From assembly GCF_002127325.2 (NCBI RefSeq), contig NC_035436.2, forward strand, positions 117,852,771-117,916,770: DNA of 64,000 bases. The letters are read 5' to 3'. Below, in pieces: positions 34,916 through 46,252 of the stretch. The first letter of the stretch is position 1. Each line of letters begins with the position of its first letter. This DNA comes from Helianthus annuus (Eukaryota; Streptophyta; Magnoliopsida; Asterales; Asteraceae). The notes beneath the pieces are model-generated. The model was not told where the DNA came from, searched no databases, and saw only the letters and a program-made list of their open reading frames with translations. The position numbers and the translations under genes were made by a program.

Positions 34916-35264
34916 CGGGGGGGGGGGGGGGGGGGGGTGGGGTTAGGTTTTTAGGTGGTGGTGGGGTGGGGGTGGGTGTTTAGGTTTTGGGTGGTGATGT
35001 AGTGGGTTTAATTTTAAGTTATTGGACACTTGTCACTCGATAAATCCTTCTTAGAATAACTTGACCCATATGTGATAACCTTATTGTTTCTAATGAAAAC
35101 CAGTACTCACTCAACGTAGTAGGTTTTAGTATGTATATTAGGTTAAGCTTAAGTACGCTAGAGTTTGGGGGGTGGGGGTTTAGGTTTTTGGGTGGTGTTG
35201 GTGGTGGGGGTGGGTGTTTAGTTTTTTTTTTTTTTTTTTTTTTTTGGGGGGGGGGGGGGTAGGG
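34583..35264. repeat. Low-complexity tract with poly-A, poly-T and poly-G runs; partly duplicated beyond E3
   Basis: This stretch holds long homopolymer runs (34660-34682 A; 34890-34913 T; 34917-34937 G; 35222-35259 T then G) and GGTGGTGGGGGTGGGTGTTTAG blocks. The segment 34940-35167 recurs at 62130-62385 on the other side of E3. The left part (34600-34640) is roughly an inverted copy of 62240-62270, hinting at a non-autonomous DNA transposon around the tract. Homopolymer lengths may be affected by sequencing error. No gene is seen. Confidence 0.6.
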
Positions 35265-36563
35265 TGTAAGGACCTGCAAAAATGTCCCAAATAGACCCGT
35301 AAGTGAAAACCCGGACCCCTGAAACCCTAATGTGCATGAAAAACCAAGAAACCAAGAAAATTGGGTTTCACGCGGGCCGAGTAAAACATAATAGAAGTCT
35401 ACGCGGGTCGCGCCAACCTAAAGTTGAACGGATAAGCATTCTGGGCCACGTGTCGCACACGTGGCGGACCTACCGATGACACGCTAGCCCTAGTTGTAGA
35501 CTAGGTGGTTCTCGCGGGCCGCGTAAGACCTTGTTAAGGTTTACGCAGGCCGCGTAAAACTCATTTTTCTGCTATAAATTGCCGGTGCATGGGACTTGCT
35601 TCTGTGCTCGAAAATTTCAATCAAACACGAAGTTTACTGCTCAAAATCATAATTCTAAGTAGGGAAACGCTGCCGCGGATACAGGGTATTAACTCGATCA
35701 TTGCTACGATACAATGTCCGATCGATTGAAACCAATCCGATGGATGTTTAAGTGCTGCCCGTAATTGGGCTATACTTTGTCATTCGTCGTAAGGGTTTTG
35801 ATTTCGTGAGCTTATCGTAACTGTTGTATTAAGTTACTGACCTAGTTTGGTGTGCATTGTTGTTTAAATTAGGTTATCAGGCTTATCAGTAGGCTAAACA
35901 CTTCCCAACTAAACTTGCAATGTGAGTCATTCTCTTTTTATTAACAATGTTTTACAATACTCCAATTATTTTCAAAGTTATAATTACAGGGATTAAGTCG
36001 TGGTTATCTTGAATCACTGGCAAGTGGGGTATTGTGCACATTACTAATTTCTCACGGTTAGGTTCATAAACCTAACAGTGATAATCATCACTACTTGGGT
36101 GAAAGGACTCGATAGTGGTATGACCGTCGTCACCAGGGTGTGACACTGCGCCAGATAAAAATAAGATAAAAGCCATTGTAATCGCTCTTATGCTGTAATT
36201 TATAGCTATGTGTCGTTTTATCAAATTTGAGTGACTCGCTAGTATTTCCCCGCTGATAAAATATTTTTAAACATGTTTCAGGTGACCTACTGTGAATCAA
36301 GGAAAAGTGCTACGGAGCACTAACAAGCTTGAAGTAGTGGCTCGGTAAAATAAATAAACATGTTTTGTAAAACAGAGGTTTCCTAGTGAAACTACCCTTA
36401 TTGTAAATTACGGGGTTTGTCCCGAATTGTGAAATAAAATAATTGGGCATTTTCAAGTTTTAAAAGATCATGCTAAACTTCCGCTGTCAACTCAAATAAT
36501 AAATACCACGGGTTTCTGTCCCGGGCTTCTGGACCGGGTCACACCGAGCCGGGGGTCGTGACA
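35265..36563 (+). repeat. E3 5' LTR (1299 bp)
   Basis: TGTAAGGACC...GGTCGTGACA. TATA box TATAAATT is at 35573-35580. Upstream are four copies of an (A/T)CGCGGGCCGCGT-type palindrome (35370, 35401, 35514 and 35542), partly decayed. A donor-like ACAGG|GTATTA lies at 35681-35690. It is one 31-32-bp repeat unit shorter than the 3' LTR. Confidence 0.9.
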
Positions 36564-36571
36564 GAAAAAGG

Positions 36572-36585
36572 TGGTATCAGAGCCA
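36572..36585 (+). promoter_or_regulatory. E3 primer-binding site
   Basis: TGGTATCAGAGCCA, complementary to initiator tRNA-Met, lies eight bases after the 5' LTR. Confidence 0.9.
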
Positions 36586-36718
36586 CTGATTTAAGCCAAT
36601 TAAGTATTTAGAAATACTTAATTTTTCTGATTGCCACTCTGTGATTTCGTGAAAATTTACTATATAATAAATAAACTTTTAACTTAAGTTTGTGTGTGTC
36701 TTCATGTGTGCTATCAGC

Positions 36719-37379
36719 ATGAATGAACTGTCGGAGGCACTCCGAAACTTTACTATCCATATCACCGATATGGATACTACCGGCACTTTCACTGGCTACC
36801 AGGCTGATACTGAAAAGCCAATGGTATTCCAGGCCCAACCACAGGAGAAACCAAAGACGAAAAAGAGAAGAAGACTTGTAGGTTGGAGGCGTGTGCGTAT
36901 GAAGAAACCAGCGGTATAGAAAGTTATAAAGACTGAGGATAAGGGGAAAGGAAAAGAGATTGGGGAAGGTTCCGGGCAAGCCTAGGAAATGCCATCATGG
37001 GAAGAGCTGGATCATAAACTGGCACTTAGTGACCTCATCGGACCTGCCGATGAAAACCTCTTCAATTACCCTGTTGAATCACAACTTCCAGTTAATCTAG
37101 AGCCTGCTATCCCAGATCCCATTGTCAACCCCCGACCTCTACCAGGAGAGCTAGAAGAATGGTGGACCACTGACTGGCAATTTCAGAATCTCTTAAAAGA
37201 ACCCTAATACCTTTTTCCCTCAGTTCGATCCGGAGCCTGCACCAAACCCAACGATAAGCAATGAGAACCTGGCTGAACTCCGCCACTATGGCGAGGAACT
37301 GGTGGATGCAGGAAATAGAATCCGGGAAGTGGGAGAACAGATCTCCTGGAAGTACGACGAGAGGGAACGTCATTTCTGA
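36719..37379 (+). pseudogene. E3 pre-gag ORF (broken)
   Basis: The frame starts ATG at 36719, two bases after a TGTGCTATCAG acceptor-like sequence. It reads MNELSEALRNFTIHITDMD, then a basic KKRRRLVGWRRVR patch, a TAG (36917), an acidic/Lys stretch, a second TAG (near 36983) and PSWEELDHKLALSDLIG with a Pro/Glu-rich segment. A one-base shift near 37207 carries it on as FDPEPAPNP and an amphipathic helix (LAELRHYGEELVDAGNRI) to a stop at 37377-37379. Both TAGs could be CAG to TAG changes. Position, acidic-proline character and C-terminal helix recall the pre-gag ORF of E2. No known domain was recognised. Confidence 0.6.
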
Positions 37380-37656
37380 AGTGCTAGCTGACGGGGATTG
37401 TATGTGGTTGTGTGGTTACATATTTAATAATAATAAAATAACAATAAATAATAAAAAATATAATCAGGTAAAATAACTTAAAATAAAACTTTTATAATAT
37501 AACTGGTGTGTACGGATGCCTACTAATATATAAAAATATCAAAGTCGCAAAGTTGACAATTTTGGCTATACATGTTAATGTGCTCATGTGCGATTGTTTT
37601 ATTGTGGTTGGTTATTGTTCATTTTGTGCTAATCACTAATATAAATTAATTACCAG
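37380..37656 (+). other. E3 spacer before gag, intron-like
   Basis: An A/T-rich 277-bp stretch. AATCAG|GTAAAATAAC near 37463-37478 resembles a splice donor and TTAATTACCAG at 37656 an acceptor directly before the gag ATG. Splicing here is inference only. Confidence 0.4.
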
Positions 37657-38572
37657 ATGGAACACGTTGGTAATGAACCAGTTAATGAAGTTAATCAATC
37701 GGAACACAATAATGAGGATCACTTTCTAAATCGGCAAGATATAGAAAACCTCGTCGCTCAGGGAATAGCCAACGCTATCCCGGCAATCGTCGCTGCTGTT
37801 AAAAGTCCTGTTGAGCCTTCACAAGCCAACCCTAGCAAACGCACGCGCGACGATAATTTTAGCAACAGTGTTAATGGAGGCGGTGTTAATGAGAATAATG
37901 TGGTTCAAGCCCCAGTACTCAAGAAAATGAAAGTTGCAACACCTGGTTGCACTTACAAGGAATTTCTTGCCTGTAAACCAGCCGAATTTGCAGGCAATGA
38001 ATGGGCGACAGCCGCACTGCGTTGGTTAGAAAAAACTGAAGCGGTAATTAAAATAAGTAAATGCGCAGAGGAAGACAAAGTTATGTATGCTTCTCACCTT
38101 TTCAAGGAAGAGGCATTAGAGTGGTGGAATACGGTATTGCAAGCTAAAGGAAGTGACATGGCATATGCCATGAACTGGGAAGAATCTAGACAATTGGTGG
38201 AAACAAAATTTTGTCCCGAATATGAAAAAGAACAAATGGCAAACAAGTTCCTGAGCCACCGAATGGTGGATGTCGACTGTCGAGGGTATACTTCGAAATT
38301 CTTTGAGTATGCCAGACTTGTGCCAACTCTGGCTTCGCCAGAGCCGGTACTTATTTCTCACTACATTTGGGGTTTGATTAGCGAGATTCGTGATATCGTC
38401 AAAGCTGCAAGACCCCGCACGATTGACGATGCGGTAGAATTAGCCAACACCTTGACCGATGGGCTGGTGCGCACGCAAAAAGAAAACCGGAAAAAGGAAG
38501 TGGCCCAAAAGATTACCCAAGGATTCCGTGTGGGCAATAGTAGTAATTTCAAGAAAAAGGGAACTGGGCAAT
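37657..38572 (+). pseudogene. gag: E3 gag, N-terminal part (interrupted by E4)
   Basis: ATG at 37657. A poorly conserved N-terminus leads into the gag domain: CTYKEFLACKPAEFAG, then ALRWLEKTEAVIKISKC, LEWWNTVL and LISHYIWGL, about residues 97-265. The basic linker follows and the frame runs straight into the E4 LTR after about 305 codons. The last roughly 15 codons before the stop at 38622 are E4 LTR sequence. Gag resumes at 57203 with three zinc knuckles. The target duplication gcaat (38568-38572) is the last E3 sequence. Confidence 0.85.
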
Positions 38573-41080
38573 TGTCACACCCCCAAAATCCACCTGCGGA
38601 GTATCACCGCTTGAGAGCGTGACTGACCAGGATCAAGCCACCAATCATATTGAACATGTAATTAATATCAAGTAAAATAAGTGCAAACCAAACATCCAAT
38701 ACGATAGGTGTTCAAAACATAATCATAGTTTCAAAGTATAGCGGAAGCATAGTAAGTAATCCAACATAGTTAATAGTTTTAAATGTCATAACAGTTCAAC
38801 GTAGTAATCACGATCCTTGTCCACAACGACCGCGCCTCCAGTGCAAGCTCCATAAGTACCTAAGGTCCTGCAAGGCATGCAGCAACGAGTCAACAACTAG
38901 TTGAGCGAGTTCACAGTTAACAGTTCAGTAATAGTATAGTGTGAGTAGTAGTATGTTCGTTCGTTATGTCATGCATCGTATTAGTTTCCATCGCGGCCTC
39001 CCAGGCAGGTATGCGAAGATATTAGGGGGATGTTCATCCCGAGTATTCTAGACTAGGTTTACCTGTATCGCGGCCTACCAGGCAGGTGTGCGAAGACTAA
39101 GAAATTACAGTTCGCGGCCTTCCAAAGGCAGGTGTGCGAAGTCAGTCATAATATCGCGGCCAACCCTTGGCAGGTGTGCGAAGATCAGTTCAATAAGTGT
39201 TACTAGTCTAGTTGTATCCTTATCGTTAGGTTCTATCAACTGAGTACGTACAATAAAGTAATCCAATCCCATTCCCACCCTGGGAACCCCATGCCTTGGC
39301 TGTGTGAACTCACCTTGGTTTGCTCGGTATGTTATTGCTTCTAGGGTTTATAAATCTCTAAGTCCGTTACACACGACCTAGGATATATTGCACATGATTC
39401 ATTCAATTAGGGTTTACTATCCTCGATATTCAAGCAACGGTGCTTTGTGTGTTTATTGTGTACACGGTGATATCACATAGAATATTCACGCATACAAGAC
39501 CAGACAGTTGCATTCAACTTCATACAATCATGCAGTCCTTTCAAGTTTAAACAGAATTCAGTACATGCATCACAACAAGCATTCTGGATCATAAAATCGA
39601 CCTAATACAGACAGTTCATCAACAACGTCGGATCATTTATCAAGTAATCAGTTCAGACCGTGCATTTAACATAGAATTCAGGCTAGATTATCATGCATAA
39701 GAGTCGGGCTAGGTTATTATCATATTAAACAAACTTGGATATTACTTAATCTACAAAAGTCGGACCAGAGTTCCACTCTTAAAACTCGGACCCTATGTAC
39801 ATAAGCTTATAAACTTCGGACAAGGGGTGGGGGTTTGGGGTCATGAAACTCGGACAAGATCCCTTCCATTAAAACTCGGGCAACATTTGATTCGGACATT
39901 ATATGTTTGTATCAAAAAGGTCGGACCAAGTAGCTTATCAAGAAACTCGGACCTATCCATTATATATACTCGGACAAGAAGAAGGTGGGGATTAAAATCG
40001 GACATGGGCTCTAAAGCCCAAAACTCGGATCACCACACATAATAAATTCGGACCAAGTGCATTCCTCGGACCCTGTTTGTTTGTTTTAAAATCGGACAAC
40101 ATAATCAAGCAAAGGTCGGACCAGATACAACCTCGGACCCTTTACTTCCTTTAAAAACTCGGACCATACTTGGTGAATGAAACTCGGGCAACTAAATTCC
40201 CAAAACTCGGGACACATTAAGTCCAAGTAAAAGTCAGGCAACCACAGTCTTAAAATGTTCGGACCTTGAGTCCTTATATCAACCTCGGACTTCATGTGTT
40301 CTTTATAAAACTCAGACAACTACATAAGGGTCACGAAACTCAGACATACATATTCATTCACAAAACTCTGAAACACAATTCCATCATTCGTTTTTTGCAT
40401 CATGACAGTTACGTTTTTCTTGGTTTCTAACCCTAATATCATACACAGTGACGGCAGAATCATAATCAATCCACTTATGATCAACAATAATCAACCTATA
40501 ATCATTACAGGAACCATCTATCAATCATACAACTAATCATCATCATCAACAAATTCAGAATTAAATCAAAATCACAGCCTATCACATGAAGAACTAGGGT
40601 TTGCAAGAATTACAAGAATCAAGAATTGATATCAATCAACTAATCAACAAACAATCATTAACAATTACCTTGTGTTGATCCTAGAGGAAGAGAGGAATCA
40701 AACTTGTGATGTCTTGCCAATGATTTGGTGATGATTGCCAGAGAATTGTGAACTACGTGCTTGGATTTTTGTGAAAAAGATTAGTGAAATGGGATTAGGG
40801 TTAAGTATGATTTAGGTTTCACTAATAACTCTTTACACCCTCCATTATTCTATTTTACAAGAGTGCACTATCTCAATTAATTTTACAGTTTCACCACCAA
40901 GTTTGTACATTTGACAAGTTTATCACAATTAACACATAGTCATGCACAATCACACAATACACTTCATTGCATCAAAACGTATACAATTCTATAGCAATCA
41001 ATTGTGCAAATAAACAGCTAAACAATACATGAACGTGCAATAAATGCGAAATAGAAATCTTGGAAATTCGAGTTGTCACA
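38573..41080 (-). repeat. E4 3' LTR (2508 bp)
   Basis: TGTCACA at both plus-strand ends; offset of 16117 to the 5' LTR. Region 38985-39185 holds four hairpin-prone units (TCGCGGCC...GGCAGGT(A/G)TGCGAAG). Region 39750-40365 holds about twenty irregularly spaced CTCGGAC-type words plus variants. A donor-like CACAAG|GTAATTG is at 40669 (minus). Confidence 0.95.
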
Positions 41081-41221
41081 TTATCCCCAACTTAAAAGAA
41101 ATTTCGTCCCGAAATTTGGTACGCACTTACTGAGGAAGCTAGGTAAGTTGTAGCGTTTACTGGTTTTCCTGGGGTGTCACATCATCCCCCCGTTGATTTG
41201 GAATTTCGTCCCGAAATTCAG
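41081..41221 (-). promoter_or_regulatory. E4 duplicated palindrome and polypurine-tract module
   Basis: Next to the LTR the minus strand reads AAGTTGGGGATAA (41081-41093), preceded in element sense by the palindrome AAATTTCGGGACGAAATTTC (41100-41118). About 90 bp further in lies a second, stronger tract, CAACGGGGGGATGA (about 41182-41195), preceded by another AATTTCGGGACGAAATTCC palindrome (41200-41219) and followed by TGTGACACCCC, which looks like an LTR start. Confidence 0.75.
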
Positions 41222-43947
41222 TAGTAGTAGCTTCAGCCTCAGTAGTGGATGCATTGGTTCTGAATAACTGGGGGTACTTTTCTTTCATTTGGTCTTCGCG
41301 TTCCCAGGTGTACTCTGGGCCACGTCGGGAGTTCCAACGAACTCGAACAAGAGGGATTCTCTTGTGTTTGAGGACCTTAAGATCCCGGTCCGTGATTTCA
41401 ACTGGTTCCTCGACGAACTGCAACCGCTCATCGATAGTGAGTTCCTTAAAAGGAACTATGAGGGTCTCATCTGACAGGCACTTCTTCAGATTCGACACGT
41501 GAAATACATTGTGAACTGCACCGAGTTCAGCTGGTAGGTTCAGTCTGTAGGCTACTAGGCCTATTCTTTCAGTGATTTCGAATGGTCCGACATACCGCGG
41601 ATTGAGTTTGCCTCGTTTGCCAAAACGAACCACACCCTTCCAGGGTGAGACTTTTAGTAAAACCCGGTCCCCGACCTGAAATTCCAACGGTTTCTTACGC
41701 TTATCCACGTATGCTTTCTGACGGTCGCGTGCTGCCGCCATGCGTTGTCGTATCTGTGCAATCTTTTCTGTGGCGTCCACCACAATCTCTGGACCCGTAA
41801 TCTGACTATCCCCCACCTCTGCCCAACAGAGAGGTGACCGGCATTTACGTCCGTACAATGCCTCGAATGGAGCGGCTTGTATGCTGGTGTGATAACTGTT
41901 ATTATACGAAAACTCCACTAACGGGAGATGCTTTTCCCAGATGTTGCCGAAATCGATAACACACGCCCGAAGCATGTCTTCTAGAGTTTGAATCGTGCGC
42001 TCAGACTGCCCATCCGTCTGAGGATGATACGCTGTGCTCATGTCTAATCGTGAGCCGAAAGATTTGTGCGTCGCTTGCCATAGCTCTGACGTGAATCGTG
42101 CATCCCGATCCGAAATGATGGAGGTGGGCACCCCGTGCCTCGAAACAACTTCCTTAAGATAGATGTCTGCAAGAGTGGAGAACTTATCCGTTTCCTTTAT
42201 AGCCAGGAAGTGTGCAGACTTGGTGAGTCGATCCACGATCACCCATATAGTATCATTCCCACGCTGGGATCTGGGTAGGCCTGTAACAAAATCCATGGAA
42301 ATTTCTTCCCATTTCCATTGCGGTATCTTGGGTTGCTGAAGTAGGCCTGCGGGTTTCTGATATTCAACCTTGACTCTTGCACAGGTCAAGCACTTGCCAA
42401 CATAGGTGGCGATGTGGGCCTTCATGCTTGGCCACCAGTATGTTGTTTTGATGTCGTGGTACATTTTATCCGACCCTGGATGTACCGAGTAGCGGGATTT
42501 GTGAGCTTCATCCATTACCAGCTCGCGTAAACCGCCATAAAGTGGAACCCAAATACGCCCTGTTACATAATAGGCACCGTCTTCCTTTTGTTCCATTCGT
42601 TGCCTTGAGCCGCGTAAGGCTTCAGCTTTGACGTTTTCGGGTTTCAATGCTTCTATCTGAGCAGCTCGTATCTGTGCAGGAAGACTGGACTGAATAGTAA
42701 GCTGTAGCGCTCGCACACGCTTAGGTAGGGTGTCCTTTCGACTGAGGGCGTCGGCCACAACATTGGCCTTGCCTGGATGATACTTGATGGCGCATTCGTA
42801 GTCGTTTAGTAGTTCAACCCATCTCCGTTGACGCATGTTCAAATCCTTTTGCTTAAGAATATGCTCGAGACTCCTGTGATCGGTGTAAATCGTGCACCTG
42901 GTACCGTACAGGTAGTGTCGCCATATCTTAAGCGCGAAAACAACAGCTCCCAGCTCTAAATCGTGCGTCGTGTAGTTCCGTTCATGAATCTTGAGTTGAC
43001 GAGAGGCGTAGGCAATAACTTTATCCCGCTGCATCAATACACAACCAAGCCCCTGTATCGATGCGTCACAATAGACTACAAAATCGTCCGTGCCCTCAGG
43101 CAATGAGAGAATGGGTGCGCTGCAAAGCCTATCCTTTAAGTACTGAAAAGCCGTTTCCTGGGAATCTCCCCAACGGTAGGTGACACCTTTCTGTGTCAAC
43201 ATAGTGAGCGGCTGCGCGATCTTGGAGAAGTCTTTGATGAACCGTCTGTAGTAACCCGCCAAACCCAAGAATTGGCGTATTTCCGTGGGTGTACGCGGTG
43301 CAGGCCAGTTCCTGATCGAATCTACCTTGGATGGATCGACATGAATCCCATCCCTGTTCACCACATGGCCTAAGAAGTGGACTTCACGAAGCCAGAAGTC
43401 GCATTTTGAAAACTTGGCGTACAACTGCTCCTTTCGAAGAAGTTCCAAAATCAATCGTAGATGCTGCTCGTGTTCCTCCTGACTCTTGGAGTAAATCAAA
43501 ATGTCGTCGATGAAAACGATAACGAACTTGTCTAGATAGGGTTTGCACACCCTGTTCATAAGGTCCATGAATACAGCAGGCGCGTTCGTTAACCCAAATG
43601 GCATGACTAGAAACTCGTAGTGACAGTAGCGAGTTCTGAATGCGGTTTTAGAGACGTCCTCATCCCGGACTCTCAGCTGATGATACCCTGACCTCAGATC
43701 AATCTTGGAGTAATAACACGACCCTTGCAACTGGTCGAATAAGTCATCTATACGTGGAAGAGGATAACGGTTCTTCACCGTCACCTTGTTGAGTTCACGG
43801 TAGTCGATGCACATTATGAACGTGCCATCCTTCTTTTTCACAAAAAGTACTGGAGCTCCCCAAGGCGATGAGCTTGGACGAATAAAACCCTTTTCCAAGA
43901 GCTCTTGCAACTGCTTTGACAGTTCTTCCAGTTCGGTTGGTGCTAGA
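41157..43947 (-). CDS. pol: E4 pol: RT, RNase H, integrase and chromodomain (cut by E5)
   Basis: The minus-strand frame is open from the E5 junction (43947) to a stop at 41157. From the E5 side it shows RT ([32 protein letters not shown]), RNase H ([26 protein letters not shown]), the integrase zinc site ([11 protein letters not shown]...CLTC), the D,D,E core (MDFV, IISDRD, QSERTI) and a GPF module. A chromodomain-like end ([10 protein letters not shown]...RWN...WERED) follows. It continues in frame with 52430-54188 once E5 and one TSD are removed, so the gene was uninterrupted. One oddity: FIMCIDY has Ile where family members have Arg. It would supply replication enzymes in the cytoplasmic particle and integration in the nucleus. 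Confidence 0.9.
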
Positions 43948-46045
43948 TGTCACACCCCCAAAAATCCACCTGCGGAGTATCACCGCTTGGGAGCGTGACT
44001 GACCAGGATCAAGCCACCAATCATACAGAACATTGTATAAAGTAAAAGTAATCACATTATAATCCAAACCATTTCCATATGAAAGGTGTTTCCAAAACAT
44101 AAGTAAGTTAACATTGTTTAGCGGAAGCGTATTATTGTAAAACCCATAGCAAATAAGTATCAGACATCCAAAGTGTTTAACAAGGTGATCACGATCCAAG
44201 CCCCACAACGACCAGCTCCTCCGTGTGCAAGCTCCAAGTACCTAACGATCTGCAAGGCATGTAACAGAATGATCAACAAACTAGTTGAGCGAGTTCACAT
44301 AAAGGAAATGCGTAATAGTAAGTTCATTTGTAATAGGTGGCTCTACTGGGCCGTTTGTATATTTTACTGTGGTGGTGTTCCACGTTTTCCTGTGGTGGTG
44401 TTCCACGTTTTCCTGTGGTGGTGTTCCACGTTACTGTGTGGTGGTGTTCCACGTTTTCCTGTGGTGGTGTTCCACGTTTTCCTGTGGTGGTGTTCCACGT
44501 TTTCCTGTGGTGGTGTTCCACGTTTTCCTGTGGTGGTGTTCCACGTTGTATAACCACTAGACTACTCGTAACTATAGGTATCCTTCACAACCGAGGATAG
44601 TAAAGTGGTAGTCTAGGCATAGTGTCAATAATGTATCTAATCAACCTTTCAATCCCATTCCCAACACCCCGGGAACCCCATGCCTTGGTAAGAGTGTGAA
44701 CTCACCTTGGTTTGCTCGGTATGCTAAATAAGTACACGCGCTCACAGTTAATCAATCACGTCCTATTGTATACACGTATAGCAAATCAGTTCATGGTCGG
44801 AATATTACGCATGCAATTAATTGTTCACACAGCAGTTAGTTTGCATATCAGCACAACACGTAGTATTACACAAACATGTTCATCACCAAGCATGGCATGT
44901 CAATTAAATCAAACATACATTCCACTATCTTTCGAAAGATGTTTATAACCTACCATCCTTCGAATCCAACCTTATCTTTCGACACATTAGTGATCTTTCG
45001 ACACTTACAAGTTTTCACAGTTATCTTTCGGACTAGTTGGTATGTTTCGTACCATCAGTCATCTTTCGACCTAAGGTATCTTTCGGTCAACTTAATTATG
45101 TTTCGGTCATATCTATCCTTCGGTCAATGCTATGTTTCGACTACCAGCATCTTTCGACACTACCTATGTTTCGACAAACAGTATCTTTCGATCAATCAAC
45201 AGTTACGTTTTCACAATCAGTTACGTTTTCACAGGAACAGCAACCCTAATCATCTGTACAGCCGTCATCATCATTACCAAATCATCAGAATCATTTAGCA
45301 CATCTAATCATAACGCAATCATCCAGAAATCATTGTCTAGCATGAACCTAGTTTAAACGTATCACGAAACCGGTTAACGCACATTAACACATCATCAAAC
45401 CCTATGTGAAATCTATATCGATATTCAATCGTATCCAAAATCATGATATTCAGGCATGTATCAGTTCAGGTTACATCAACAATCAAGAACACACTACACG
45501 TGAACACATACGCATATAAACGAACGATCGAATCAAATAGATTTTACTAACCGAAATGAGGGTTTGGTCGCAAGGGTCTCCTGTGGTTACTAGCTTGCCG
45601 TCACAGTTTGGAGAGCTCTAGGGTTGGGAATATGATAGAAAATGACAGCCGGTACATGTTGATACGTATTTATACGTATTACAGAAATGGGCCAAGCCCA
45701 TCAGAAAGACTGGGCCGAAGGATCTGGGTTCCAGTCGAAGGATATGGTCTTGGTTCGAAGGATATGTTTCGAGATCCTTCGAACCGGCAGTTGATCCTTC
45801 GAATCGAAGGATATCTTTCGGGGTCCTTCGATTGGCATAACATGTTTCGATCTAAACTAAGTGTTTTAATAATATTCCAATAATAACTTTAATACCACAG
45901 CAAGTAATCACATATGTGCAACACGACAATTCATTTCATCAAAACACAACGTGTACAATTACAAGTCCATAATCCAAACAACTAAGCAGTCAAAGTCAAC
46001 GCGCATTTAATGCGAAAGCGAAAGTCAGAAACTCGAGTTGTCACA
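43948..46045 (-). repeat. E5 3' LTR (2098 bp)
   Basis: Collinear with 50327-52424 at a constant offset of 6379; all sub-frames translate identically. It contains the eight-unit GTGGTGTTCCAC minisatellite (44368-44546), a TCTTTCGA-type word array (44932-45205), a TCCTTCGA array before the TATA box (45718-45850) and the TATA box at 45667-45674 (minus). Confidence 0.95.
44366..44546. repeat. Hairpin minisatellite in the E5 3' LTR
   Basis: Eight tandem copies of a 22-23-bp unit with core CTGTGGTGGTGTTCCACGTTTT. Each holds GTGG-TGTT-CCAC, which can form a small hairpin. Copy four has a TTACTGTG variant. An identical array lies at 50745-50925 in the 5' LTR. Open frames through it are an artefact of the repeat. 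Confidence 0.9.
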
Positions 46046-46187
46046 TTATCCCCAACTAATTGAAAATTTCGTCCCGAAATTTGGTATGCACTCACTGAGG
46101 AAGCTAGGTAAGCTGTATCGTTTACTGGTTTTCCTGGGGTGTCACATCATCCCCCCGTTGATTTGGAATTTCGTCCCGAAATTCAGT
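46046..46187 (-). promoter_or_regulatory. E5 duplicated palindrome and polypurine-tract module
   Basis: Same layout as in E4: GTTGGGGATAA against the LTR, palindrome AAATTTCGGGACGAAATTTTC, then an inner CAACGGGGGGATGA tract, TGTGACACCCC and a second palindrome (about 46168-46185). Confidence 0.75.
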
Positions 46188-46252
46188 AGTAGTAGCTTCA
46201 GCCTCAGTAGTGGTTGTATTGGTTTCGAATAACTGGGGTACTTTTCTGTCAT

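Noticed and set aside
35019..35279. Proline/lysine frame in the G-rich block
   Set aside because: Product of homopolymer runs on the opposite strand; no biological signal.
43795..44208. 137-codon minus-strand frame crossing the E5/E4 junction
   Set aside because: It starts in the E5 LTR and runs into E4 RT in the wrong frame; a junction artefact.
44366..44546. Possible CRISPR-like array
   Set aside because: The units are contiguous with no unique spacers, lie in a plant retrotransposon LTR and have no cas genes.
44173..44600. Overlapping 60-126-codon frames in several frames and on both strands in the E5 LTR
   Set aside because: They are open only because the 22-23-bp minisatellite has no stop in several frames. 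They repeat a short peptide and are identical in both LTRs.
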